Counted from the stretch's first letter, positions 17,436 through 25,180 are shown. The stretch is DNA of 33,522 nucleotides from Dehalococcoidia bacterium UBA1152 (GCA_002311285.1 DBZU01000009.1:48321-81842), one strand, 5' to 3'. Numbers and translations: made by a program. Notes: generated from the sequence alone by a model not told the origin.

Positions 17436-17598
17436 ATATAACCATCCATTCCATTTAGTAAACCTGTGCTGAAATCATAATAAAGTCCAGAGATTTTAAC
17501 AGTTGTGTAAAAAGGTATTGTTAGTAAATTATGCCTCTGATACACTCCCTCAGCCTGTTACGTTATGTAAAGACTAATACTATTTATATTACATAGAT

Positions 17599-18522
17599 AT
17601 GCAAAGCAACGCTGCAGTTAGTAAATTCGCATGGGAAAAATTGAATGTATGGACGAGTCTCTTAAACGAGGGTCTTTCTACCATTGACGATCAATTCGTC
17701 ACGCAAGAGTTCAAACAATTATTCTTGAGTCAGCCTGACATTGAGCCAGAAAATAATTGCTTTATAGCTAGAGTTGCTGACGTCCCGGCTGGGATCTTAC
17801 GTGTCACCAATGAATCTCAAATCGAACGTACAGTAGCAAATTTATACGTTGTGCCTAAATACCGTCAGAACGGCGTAGGAAAACAACTTCTCGAAAAAGC
17901 AATTCACCGTGCACACGAGTTGCGGGCACAGTTATTGCATATCCAGGTATCCGTTAATAATAACCCAGGTAGATTTTTGTTAGAACAAGCCGGGTTCGCT
18001 GCTGTTAGACGATTTTGGAAACTAACTAAACAAAACAGGGAAATCTATGAAGATGATCCGCCTCAAGGATATCAACTAAGATTCTTTAATATTGATCAGG
18101 ACGAAAAAGCGCTTACAGACCTTCAGAATGCATCATTTACAGGCAGTTGGGGATTTAGTCCTAATACAATTAATCAAATAAATTCTAAAGTGAGGTTAAC
18201 TGAATGGGAAAGTGATGGAATACTTCTTTTAGAAAATCTAGAAAAAAAAATAGTTGGATATAACTGGACTCATAGGCCAAAAAAGACCAAATCCTTAACT
18301 GGCTATATTGGCATGACTGGAATACACCCAGATTTAAGGGGCCGAGGGCTCGGACGTTATATTGTAAAAGCAGGAATTACATATCTAAGTTCTTTAAAAA
18401 TACCAGATATAGCGCTCGAGGTTGACGCAAATAATACTTCGGCTCGAGAGTTATATCTATCCTTGGGGTTTGAATTACTAGAAGAAACAGTCTGGTACGA
18501 ACTTAACCTGCAACATCAATAA
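17599..18522 (+). CDS. Tandem GNAT acetyltransferase, mycothiol synthase (MshD)-like build
   Basis: The 307 residues contain two GNAT domains. The first has an acetyl-CoA loop VVPKYRQNGVGKQLL (about residues 90-104); the second, HPDLRGRGLGRYIVKAG (about 248-264), ends in DANNTSARELYLSLGFE. MshD of actinobacteria, which acetylates Cys-GlcN-Ins, has the same two-domain build and similar blocks (a GxxWT strand before the second loop). Many other tandem GNAT proteins exist, so the substrate is open. There is no Shine-Dalgarno; a TATATT at 17585-17590 ends eight bases before the ATG, so the message may be leaderless. The stop directly abuts the stop of the convergent glycosyltransferase gene. Confidence 0.8.
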   Translation: MQSNAAVSKFAWEKLNVWTSLLNEGLSTIDDQFVTQEFKQLFLSQPDIEPENNCFIARVADVPAGILRVTNESQIERTVANLYVVPKYRQNGVGKQLLEKAIHRAHELRAQLLHIQVSVNNNPGRFLLEQAGFAAVRRFWKLTKQNREIYEDDPPQGYQLRFFNIDQDEKALTDLQNASFTGSWGFSPNTINQINSKVRLTEWESDGILLLENLEKKIVGYNWTHRPKKTKSLTGYIGMTGIHPDLRGRGLGRYIVKAGITYLSSLKIPDIALEVDANNTSARELYLSLGFELLEETVWYELNLQHQ

Positions 18523-19776
18523 TTAAAATATATTGGCAATGTGCCTTGAAGGCAAACATGATTGACCGGATAAGAAGTTATAAAAATTAGCTAATTTTTC
18601 AGCCGCTTTTTCCCATCCAAGACCCATAGCGGTAAGTCTGGCAGTATTACCCATCGCATCTCTTAATGAGGGATTCGCTAAAATTATTTCAAGTTTTTCT
18701 GTAAAAGGTTCAGCACATCTGAAAGGTATTAAGTATCCTGTTTCTCCGTTCTTAATTAGAGTTTTTAATCCACCCACTCTAGACGCTATTACAGGTATAC
18801 CGCATGCCATAGCTTCTAGGGCTACCAATCCAAAGCTTTCATAATAAGACGGAAATATCAAAACATCCGCTGCCCTATAATACTCAACCAGGTTTGATTG
18901 AGTAACTGATCCAATAAATTCCACTGTATCATCTAACTCTAAAGAGGAAGTCAGGGTTTTTAAATCCGACAGACTAGAATCTGATGTCAAATCCCCTCCA
19001 ATCACTAGAAATTTTAATGATTCCTGTTGTTCGAGCTGGGCTACTGCTTCTATGGCAATATCTATACCTTTTAACGGTTCAACTCTTCCGGCATAAATAA
19101 TTATCTTGTCAGCCGATAATCCTAATTTATTTCTAGCTACATTACGATCAGCAGGCTTAAACATGTTAAGGTCTACGCCCGGAGCTATGACCCTGATGTT
19201 AGGTTTAAATGAGCTCCTTTCCGATTTGCAATATAACTCATGTATATCTGTAACCTCAGATTCAGTGGAAACTACAATCCCATGCGATTCTTGAATGATT
19301 TTTAATTCCATATCAATTCTGAGTTCTGATTCTTTTTCTTCAGCTCTAGCTTTCAATTTTGATTTTGCTAAAGTGTGAAAAGTAGACACATGAGGCACTG
19401 CCCATAATTTAGACAACTCTATGCCTGGAAAACCGGATACCCAATAGTGAGAATGCACAACATTATAATTAAGTCCTTCCCTTTTCTGGAAAGCCAATAA
19501 GCTCTCTATAAATTCTGGAACTGTTTCATGTAAATCTTCTTTAGGATACTTGTATCCCCCTGCTTTTAAATGTATAACTCTAGCATTTAGGCCTAATTCA
19601 ATGATTTGGTCGTCATCTGGATCATGTGTCCGTGTATAAATGTCTGTCTCTATGCCCAGTTGGCCAAGATGTTTTGCGATCTCTTTTAAGTAGACATTCA
19701 TACCTCCTGTATCTTTTTCACCTAATCGAGCCACAGGACATCCATGTAAACTAAGAAAAGCTACTCTATTATTCAA
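18523..19776 (-). CDS. GT4 glycosyltransferase, MshA/sucrose-phosphate-synthase-like
   Basis: The protein has 417 residues and a GT-B fold. The N-terminus SLHGCPVARLGEKDTGGMNV has the glycine-rich acceptor loop shared by MshA (UDP-GlcNAc:inositol-phosphate glycosyltransferase) and sucrose-phosphate synthases. VVHSHYWVSG and STFHTLAKSK follow as in MshA. The donor site has IYAGRVEPLKGI, then FPSYYESFGLVALEAMACG with the paired glutamates. It starts at a TTG with AGGA seven bases upstream. Its neighbours (PIG-L deacetylase, tandem GNAT) fit steps 2 and 4 of a mycothiol-like pathway. Sucrose or lipid glycosylation is the main alternative. Confidence 0.85.
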   Translation of the reverse strand: MNNRVAFLSLHGCPVARLGEKDTGGMNVYLKEIAKHLGQLGIETDIYTRTHDPDDDQIIELGLNARVIHLKAGGYKYPKEDLHETVPEFIESLLAFQKREGLNYNVVHSHYWVSGFPGIELSKLWAVPHVSTFHTLAKSKLKARAEEKESELRIDMELKIIQESHGIVVSTESEVTDIHELYCKSERSSFKPNIRVIAPGVDLNMFKPADRNVARNKLGLSADKIIIYAGRVEPLKGIDIAIEAVAQLEQQESLKFLVIGGDLTSDSSLSDLKTLTSSLELDDTVEFIGSVTQSNLVEYYRAADVLIFPSYYESFGLVALEAMACGIPVIASRVGGLKTLIKNGETGYLIPFRCAEPFTEKLEIILANPSLRDAMGNTARLTAMGLGWEKAAEKLANFYNFLSGQSCLPSRHIANIF

Positions 19777-19848
19777 GTGACAATCCTACGTTTGGCCTAT
19801 AATGAGAAAAGTTTTTCACGAATGCAAACAATGGTTACCAGCCTCGTT

Positions 19849-20820
19849 TTAATTACGGATAATCAAAACATTATTAATTAAAGTATCTAAACCGCCCAGC
19901 TCATACTTGTATCGTTCTGATCCTTTTAGAAAATTAAATCGTGACTTTTGTAAGCTGATTGCTTCTTTTATTGTATAGGCTTTATTTATAAGGCCTGCAC
20001 TAAGTTCACGATTAGAGGAATCATAACCGCTATTGTAGAGCATGAACTCTCCTTGATAATCAAAAACCAAGCATCCAGCTACTCTCCGGTTATTAAATTC
20101 TAAAAAGGACAGGTGTACACAATCGTTGCTAGATGCTTCTTGTATCAGTGATCTAAAAAACTTTTCAATGTTCGGAGTCAAAAACGATGATTTTGCTTGG
20201 CTTGTAAGCTTCATTAACTTAAAAAACTCGCTTATATCTTGATCTAATGGCTTACTTAATGATACCTGTTTAACCTCGCCCATGTTTTCGATTCGACGAA
20301 TTTTTCGCCTAAGTTCATGTCTATGTTTTTTACGCAAAGACGCAACAAATGACTCCCATGAATCAGGCAATTGTGCTATTGGGGCTACGCCACATTCAGA
20401 AAGTTTTATTGAGTAATTCCGTTGTTTTGAAATTTCCATCAGTGCAATTGTATTTAGCGAGTCTTGCGGTACAGAGGGCAATTCTAAGGTGGTCCATTTG
20501 GTTTTTGCTAAATAATCAAACAATACATTTATTACCTCTGTTTCCATGCCTTTTTCAATCACCAAATCTTGATAGTCAAACAGATTTGGATCCCCGCCCA
20601 ATTTTAAGTTCGAATTTTCCTTTACGATTGGAATGACTCCAACTAACTTGTTGTTTTTCCGAATGAGAAAGTTCACAAGTTTGTGATCAACGCCAACTGA
20701 TTTTTGCCACGCTCTCAAAAACCAATGGGAAAAAAATATATTTGGACTCGCAATCCGTGTCATTAGATCATCCCATTCTTCTACATCCAAATCGCGAGTA
20801 TGACGGTCAATGAATTCCAA
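19849..20820 (-). CDS. FemAB/CelD-like GNAT-fold acyltransferase
   Basis: The 323-residue protein has the pattern of the Acetyltransf_6 (CelD/BcsL, FemAB-like) group: an N-terminal half with FFSHWFLRAWQKSVG, the basic helix SLRKKHRHELRRKIRRIE near residue 160, then AGCLVFDYQGEFMLYNSGYD and the C-terminal FNFLKGSERYKYELGG. Such proteins transfer acyl or aminoacyl groups in cell-wall or exopolysaccharide synthesis. The substrate is unknown. The start is TTG with no good ribosome site, and a later in-frame start is possible. It is 72 bases upstream of the glycosyltransferase on the same strand and may be cotranscribed with it. Confidence 0.75.
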   Translation of the reverse strand: MEFIDRHTRDLDVEEWDDLMTRIASPNIFFSHWFLRAWQKSVGVDHKLVNFLIRKNNKLVGVIPIVKENSNLKLGGDPNLFDYQDLVIEKGMETEVINVLFDYLAKTKWTTLELPSVPQDSLNTIALMEISKQRNYSIKLSECGVAPIAQLPDSWESFVASLRKKHRHELRRKIRRIENMGEVKQVSLSKPLDQDISEFFKLMKLTSQAKSSFLTPNIEKFFRSLIQEASSNDCVHLSFLEFNNRRVAGCLVFDYQGEFMLYNSGYDSSNRELSAGLINKAYTIKEAISLQKSRFNFLKGSERYKYELGGLDTLINNVLIIRN

Positions 20821-20922
20821 TTCAGTAACATTAAAACTTGTAATTTAAGCACCTAATCTTTCGAATATTTGGAATTTAGGCGAATAGACCTAAATACAGT
20901 ACAAATCTATAAGTCAGTTGAA

Positions 20923-21117
20923 CTAACAATGCCTACATCTCATATTTTTAGGAGAGAAAATATCGCCTTTATCTCCATCTTGAATCGCATAGTCCAAAAG
21001 AACTCTTATTGCTTTTGACTCATCTGGAAAATCATAATCTTGAATAATTTCACTTATCCAATCTAATTGATCTGATTCTAATTCAAGCGTCATTTCAATT
21101 TTATTTTTATTAGGCAT
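20923..21117 (-). CDS. Small ribbon-helix-helix (CopG/Arc-like) DNA-binding protein
   Basis: The 64 residues begin with a basic tail and a short strand (KIEMTLELES), then two helices (DQLDWISEIIQDY and ESKAIRVLLDYAI), the order of a ribbon-helix-helix dimer, where the strand reads the DNA groove. The last residues, MRCRHC, carry two cysteines and a histidine that could bind metal. ATG start with weak GAGAA upstream. A 20-base direct repeat lies 18-61 bases upstream, a likely operator for self-control. No toxin gene is adjacent, so an antitoxin role is not supported. Function beyond DNA binding is inference. Confidence 0.65.
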   Translation of the reverse strand: MPNKNKIEMTLELESDQLDWISEIIQDYDFPDESKAIRVLLDYAIQDGDKGDIFSPKNMRCRHC

Positions 21118-21134
21118 ACAATATTTCTCTTTCT

Positions 21135-21178
21135 TTTAATAACCGTACAATTTATTTAATAACCGTACAATTTATTTA
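21135..21178. repeat. Tandem 20-base direct repeat, 2.2 copies, candidate operator
   Basis: The unit, read on the plus strand, is TTTAATAACCGTACAATTTA, repeated without change from 21135 to 21178. Each unit has an imperfect palindrome centred on GTAC. It lies between the divergent regulator gene (start 21117) and the glyA promoter (21206). Two identical sites about two helical turns apart would suit cooperative binding by ribbon-helix-helix dimers. Confidence 0.75.
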
Positions 21179-21205
21179 TACCAGTTGTGAAACTAATTAT
21201 CCAAC

Positions 21206-21234
21206 TTGAATACGGTGAACAATCCTCATAGAAT
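21206..21234 (+). promoter_or_regulatory. Candidate promoter of glyA
   Basis: TTGAAT (21206-21211) and TAGAAT (21229-21234) are 17 bases apart. Transcription would start near 21241 and leave a leader of about 130 bases before the glyA start, unusually long for this compact window. Confidence 0.45.
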
Positions 21235-21250
21235 TATAACGTTAATTCGG

Positions 21251-21301
21251 ATTTGTGATTCCTCCCTTTTGGGGTTTAATTAGATTATTTTCTTCACAAA
21301 T
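21251..21301 (+). promoter_or_regulatory. Possible structured leader RNA of glyA
   Basis: ATTTGTGA (21251-21258) is the exact reverse complement of TCACAAAT (21294-21301). Inside, CCC-TTTT-GGG forms a small hairpin at about 21264-21274. This could close a small leader RNA domain. It does not match the core of the glycine, THF or SAM riboswitches that I know. Confidence 0.3.
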
Positions 21302-21328
21302 ACTGAGTGGTTTCCTATTTAGCAACAA

Positions 21329-21370
21329 ATGAACAAGCCAAACAAGTTTCTATATCGGATTGGAGTCTAA
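21329..21370 (+). CDS. Possible 13-residue leader peptide upstream of glyA
   Basis: An ATG at 21329 opens a frame of 13 codons (MNKPNKFLYRIGV) ending in TAA at 21368-21370, one base before the TTG start proposed for glyA. The close junction would allow coupling. It has no convincing ribosome site of its own and is not rich in glycine or serine codons, so chance is quite possible. Confidence 0.2.
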   Translation: MNKPNKFLYRIGV

Positions 21371-21371
21371 G

Positions 21372-22619
21372 TTGAATATTCTAGAAAAACACGACCCTGA
21401 TATTTATACAGCTGTTAGTCAAGAGGAGCAGCGTCAAAGAAGAAATATAAATCTAATTGCATCCGAAAATTATGCGAGTAAAGCAGTTATGCAGGCGCAG
21501 GCTACAGTGATGGCTAATAAATATGCCGAGGGTTATCCCGGTAAACGTTATTACGGCGGGTGTGAGAATATTGATGTAGTCGAAACTTTAGCCATCGACA
21601 GAGCCAAATCATTGTTTGAATCGGAACATGCTAATGTACAGCCTCACTCCGGGGCTCAATCTAATATGGCTGTATATCATTCAATTTTGCAACCAGGGGA
21701 CACAGTACTTGGATTAAGGCTTGACCAGGGTGGCCATTTAACGCATGGAAGCAGGGTTAATTTCTCAGGTAGGCACTATAATTTTGTGTCTTATGGAGTC
21801 GATAAAGAAACAGAACTGGTAGACATGGAAGAGGTTTTGATATTAGCAAAAAAGCATAGGCCAAAGATAATTGTTGCTGGCGCTACAGCTTATCCCCGAA
21901 CATTTAATTTTAAGCGGTTTGGTGAAATAGCCAATGAAATTGACTCACTATTGATGGTAGATATGGCACATGTCGCCGGACTGGTAGCTGCTAAAGTTCA
22001 TCCTTCTCCAATCCCATACGCAGACGTAGTGACATCAACTACTCATAAAACTCTCAGGGGGCCTAGAGGTGGAATAATTCTAAGTAAAGAAACTCATGCA
22101 ACAAAGATTGATAGAGGCGTATTTCCAAACGTTCAAGGAGGGCCGCTCGAAAATACGATAGCAGCAAAAGCGGTAGCTTTTGGGGAAGCAATGAAACCTG
22201 ATTTTAAGAAGTATTCTAAATTAGTAATTAAAAACGCAAGTGGCCTTGCGCAAGTGTTGGCAACTGGCGGATTAAGAATTGTTTCAGGGGGAACAGACAC
22301 TCACATGGTTTTAGTTGATCTTAGACCAATGAATATAACTGGCAAAGAGGCAGAAGAAACACTGGATAAAGTTTGTATAACTGTAAACAGAAATGCCATA
22401 CCTTATGACCCTCAAAAGCCAAGGGTAACCAGCGGAATTAGGCTTGGTACTCCAGCTATAACTAGCAGAGGATTCTGTGGGCAGGACGTAAATTTAGTTG
22501 GTGAACTGATTTTACGAGCCCTGAAACATATGAACAATAACTCTAAGTTATTAGAAATTAGGAATGATGTTGTTGCTCTAACTTCTAAATTTCCTGTGCC
22601 TGGAATTGACGACTTATGA
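21372..22619 (+). CDS. glyA: Serine hydroxymethyltransferase
   Basis: GlyA interconverts serine and glycine with tetrahydrofolate, supplying one-carbon units. The PLP lysine is Lys226 in STTHKTLRGPRGG. IASENY, YAEGYPGKRYYGGCENID and the VDMAHVAGL block are typical. The frame also has a TTG at 21360, but it has no ribosome site. The TTG at 21372 has GGAG six bases upstream and gives 415 residues, the usual length, so I prefer it. It depends on pyridoxal phosphate made by PdxST, encoded elsewhere in this window. Its stop lies eight bases from the stop of the convergent rnc gene. Confidence 0.97.
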   Translation: MNILEKHDPDIYTAVSQEEQRQRRNINLIASENYASKAVMQAQATVMANKYAEGYPGKRYYGGCENIDVVETLAIDRAKSLFESEHANVQPHSGAQSNMAVYHSILQPGDTVLGLRLDQGGHLTHGSRVNFSGRHYNFVSYGVDKETELVDMEEVLILAKKHRPKIIVAGATAYPRTFNFKRFGEIANEIDSLLMVDMAHVAGLVAAKVHPSPIPYADVVTSTTHKTLRGPRGGIILSKETHATKIDRGVFPNVQGGPLENTIAAKAVAFGEAMKPDFKKYSKLVIKNASGLAQVLATGGLRIVSGGTDTHMVLVDLRPMNITGKEAEETLDKVCITVNRNAIPYDPQKPRVTSGIRLGTPAITSRGFCGQDVNLVGELILRALKHMNNNSKLLEIRNDVVALTSKFPVPGIDDL

Positions 22620-22627
22620 GTTTCCTT

Positions 22628-23323
22628 TTATTTATTTAATAAAGCATCTAATGCCTGTTTAGCCGCCTCTTGCTGTGCAACAATTTTCCTAGACCCAGTC
22701 CCAACACCCATAACCTTATCATCTATTAAAACTTCCACAGAAAACGTCAAGTCATGTGGATCTCCAACGGAGTCAATAGTTCTGTATCTTGGCACTGATT
22801 CGCTCTTACTTTGCAACAACTCTTGGAGTTGTTTTTTATTATTTGTGACGTTATCTAGCTTATTGACATATATATCAAAAAGGCGGGCTATCATTTCTTT
22901 TGCAGCATCATAACCGGCATCAATAAAAATAGCAGCAACTATAGCTTCGAAGGCTGCTGCAAGTATAGACTGATTAATTCGTCCGTCTTGTGCTACAGCC
23001 CCTTTCCCAAGAATCAAACACTCTCCTAGATTAATCTCCGAAGCAATTTTTGCCAGAGTTGCTCCGTTGATCAATTTGTCCGACTCAATTGTCAATTTTC
23101 CTTCAGGCCAATTTTGATGTTTGTTATAGAGTTGATCCGCAACAACTAAATCTAATACAGCATCTCCCAAAAATTCTAACCGCTGGTTAGATTCGGTTCT
23201 TTGTATCCCTATTTCATTAACAGCCGAAGGATGAGTCAACGCCATCTTCAACAAATCACGGTTACTAAACTTTACACCGAGTCTAGCTTCTAAGTTGTTA
23301 AAATTAACATCCTTTCTGTTCAA
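22628..23323 (-). CDS. rnc: Ribonuclease III
   Basis: RNase III cuts double-stranded RNA in rRNA and mRNA processing. The 231 residues contain the signature QRLEFLGDAVLDL (Glu50, Asp54), the second acidic site in AFEAIVAAIFIDAGY, and a C-terminal double-stranded-RNA-binding domain (from about residue 155, ending RKIVAQQEAAKQALDAL). The start is TTG at 23323 with AGGG seven bases upstream; no ATG is in frame before residue 27. It begins four bases after the stop of the DsbA-family gene, so the two form an operon. Confidence 0.95.
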   Translation of the reverse strand: MNRKDVNFNNLEARLGVKFSNRDLLKMALTHPSAVNEIGIQRTESNQRLEFLGDAVLDLVVADQLYNKHQNWPEGKLTIESDKLINGATLAKIASEINLGECLILGKGAVAQDGRINQSILAAAFEAIVAAIFIDAGYDAAKEMIARLFDIYVNKLDNVTNNKKQLQELLQSKSESVPRYRTIDSVGDPHDLTFSVEVLIDDKVMGVGTGSRKIVAQQEAAKQALDALLNK

Positions 23324-23327
23324 CCCC

Positions 23328-23945
23328 TTACCCTAAACCTTTCGGCCATGGAGGCTGAGGACGTTTAATTTCACCTATATACGTTCTGTCACCGAAGAGA
23401 GAGATAAAATGACCGAAAACCCTATAAGCATCATCTTCTGGTGGCATGAGAGTTTTAATAAATGCCGATTGGCCATTCTCAAAAACAAACGTCGGCGTGC
23501 CGAAAACACCGTATTCGCTAACAGCTTCTTTGTGATCAAGTTCAATTTCTCTAATTAAATTTGAATCTTCAAGATCAGCCAGAAGTTGTTTTTTATTTAG
23601 ACCTGACTCATCAGCAACCGTTAATAATTCTTGATAGCTATCCATTCGAATGCGTTTACCTGAATGGCATGCCTTGTAAATATTTAAATTAAAGGTATCA
23701 AACAGTTCTTCTCCTTGACGTATTGCGGCTTTTGCTATCTTGTGAGCAAATATCGACCTGCCCTGTTGTTCAGGCGGCAATATCCAGAATCGGTCTTGAT
23801 CTACTCCATCCTTATTTGCATCTAATACAAATGATTTCCATTTAATTGTTAAGTCGAATCCATCCTTACGTACTTTATCCAGCCACACGGCTGCATTGTA
23901 AGCAAATGGTCAGATGTAATCATGAAAAACTTCTACTTTTAGCAT
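23328..23945 (-). CDS. DsbA/FrnE-family thiol-disulfide oxidoreductase, probable selenoprotein
   Basis: Reading from the ATG at 23945, eleven codons give MLKVEVFHDYI, then an in-frame TGA (23912-23910), then PFAYNAAVWLDKV and on to the TAA at 23328. In the family this position is the active-site cysteine of an F-x-D-Y-x-C-P motif, so the TGA most likely encodes selenocysteine (residue 12 of 205). A GTG at 23888 would be the longest TGA-free start, but the protein would then lack the first strand and active site. The ATG has AAGAGG five bases or so upstream. The cis-proline motif GTPTF (Pro151) is intact, as expected for a thioredoxin fold. The only other cysteine is Cys93, so the site is UPFA, not a CxxC. 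A SECIS-like hairpin follows the TGA. There is no signal peptide, so it should act in the cytoplasm. Confidence 0.8.
23871..23900 (-). promoter_or_regulatory. SECIS-like hairpin downstream of the in-frame TGA
   Basis: In the mRNA the stem CAGCC pairs with GGCUG around the loop GUGU. Counting from the base after the UGA, the stem is +17 to +21 with +26 to +30, and the loop is +22 to +25. Outside a G-G mismatch, AU pairs with AU, and UAC (+10 to +12) can pair with GUA (+37 to +39). Bacterial SECIS elements lie within the coding region at about this distance and have a G and U in the apical loop, which SelB recognises. The fit is good but by eye. Confidence 0.6.
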
Positions 23946-24059
23946 TTCAACCTCTTGAGTTTTTAATTGAGTCACTTCTTTAACTACCCTCCCCTATTTC
24001 TTCTGCAAATTTTAGCACTTTGAAACACATCAATGTACTAAATACTTTTTTAGCAATCG

Positions 24060-24065
24060 TATAAT
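24060..24065 (+). promoter_or_regulatory. Candidate -10 element for the 2-hydroxyacid dehydrogenase gene
   Basis: A perfect TATAAT lies 42 bases before the ATG at 24108 in the 162-base divergent gap. No good -35 is seen at 16-18 bases, so the assignment is weak. A GGAG (24092-24095) sits 12 bases before the ATG. Confidence 0.3.
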
Positions 24066-24107
24066 GTGATTTAAACATTATTTATTAGTCTTGGAGAATT
24101 CGTTTAA

Positions 24108-25145
24108 ATGTCAAAACCAAAAGTTGCGTATATAAGATCAGCTCGATTAGAAGTTTTATCGGATGACACTGAATTATCGTTAACCAAAAGAAATCTTGAT
24201 CTGGTGGAGCATGATCTTGAAGTTCATATGGTCTCCAGCGAAGGCGAAATCATTGAGGCAGTTAAAGAAGCTGATTTAATAATAGACGAAATGGTTCCAC
24301 TAGGAAAATCAGTAATTGAACAAATGCATAAAGCACAGGCTATAGTTAGTTTAGGCCATGGGTTTAATCACATAGATGAAAAAGCCGCTACCGATATGGG
24401 AATAATGCTTACTAATTGCGCTGGGTATTGCTCAGATGAAGTAGCCAATCACACAATAATGTTTTTGTTGGCATGTTCTAAACGACTTGTATTGCTTGAT
24501 AAGTTGGTTAGAAACGGTGAATGGAGCAACGAAACCTTAAAGAGCCTTTTCCCGATGCCTGCAATTTACGGACAAACCCTTGGTCTAATTGGATTCGGAA
24601 ATATTGGGCGACACGTATCAAGAAAGGCGAAAGCATTCGGAATTAAAGTAATTGTATTTGACCCATACCTAGAACCTTGGGTGTCACAAGAATATGAAGT
24701 GCAAAGTATGTCTTCTTTAGAAAATTTAGGTTCTGAATCAGATTATATATCTATGCATGTTCCATTAAACTCGGAAACTAAAGGCTTGGCAGATGAAGTT
24801 CTTTTCAAAAACATGAAGTCCAGCGCCTATTTTATTAATACCTGTAGAGGAGAAACGCATAATGAATCTGCCCTAATATCGGCTTTAGAAAACAAGAACA
24901 TAGCTGGAGCAGCCCTTGACGTTTTTGAAATTGAACCTACTCCAAAAGATAATCCGTTATTGTTAATGGACAACGTCATTGTCTCGCCGCACTCAGCTGG
25001 CACTTCTGACAATTCAAGACGTGATGGTAGAGTAAGACTTGGAGAAGAAGCTGCGCGTATTTTATTGGGCATGTATCCAATGTCTCTGGTAAATTCCTCC
25101 GTTAAAAACAAAATTCCTCGTAGGAATCCAGCTAAATCTCTGTAA
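24108..25145 (+). CDS. D-2-hydroxyacid dehydrogenase (PGDH/CtBP-like), substrate unknown
   Basis: This 345-residue NAD(P)-dependent enzyme has the NAD-binding GFGNIG at residues 162-167 and the catalytic set of the family: Arg in INTCRGE, Glu in FEIEPTP, and His in VSPHSAGTS. The N-terminal domain has SLGHGFNHID where SerA and relatives have a substrate-binding loop. There is no ACT domain, and the usual NTARG block reads NTCRG, so it is not a plain biosynthetic SerA. It has its own promoter region and is followed at 94 bases by a D-aminoacylase gene, after a strong hairpin; a shared role in catabolism of D-hydroxy or D-amino compounds is only a guess. Confidence 0.85.
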   Translation: MSKPKVAYIRSARLEVLSDDTELSLTKRNLDLVEHDLEVHMVSSEGEIIEAVKEADLIIDEMVPLGKSVIEQMHKAQAIVSLGHGFNHIDEKAATDMGIMLTNCAGYCSDEVANHTIMFLLACSKRLVLLDKLVRNGEWSNETLKSLFPMPAIYGQTLGLIGFGNIGRHVSRKAKAFGIKVIVFDPYLEPWVSQEYEVQSMSSLENLGSESDYISMHVPLNSETKGLADEVLFKNMKSSAYFINTCRGETHNESALISALENKNIAGAALDVFEIEPTPKDNPLLLMDNVIVSPHSAGTSDNSRRDGRVRLGEEAARILLGMYPMSLVNSSVKNKIPRRNPAKSL

Positions 25146-25180
25146 TGGACCGTTTAAGGCACTGTAATATTAAATCCTGC

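Noticed and set aside
20923..21117. RHH protein as an antitoxin of a toxin-antitoxin pair
   Set aside because: No small toxin gene lies next to it; neighbours are a FemAB-like enzyme and glyA.
23328..23945. DsbA-family gene as a simple pseudogene or as a shorter gene starting at GTG 23888
   Set aside because: The frame is intact on both sides of one TGA, the TGA falls exactly on the catalytic Cys, the upstream ATG has a ribosome site, and a SECIS-like hairpin follows. A short form would lack the first strand of the fold and the active site.
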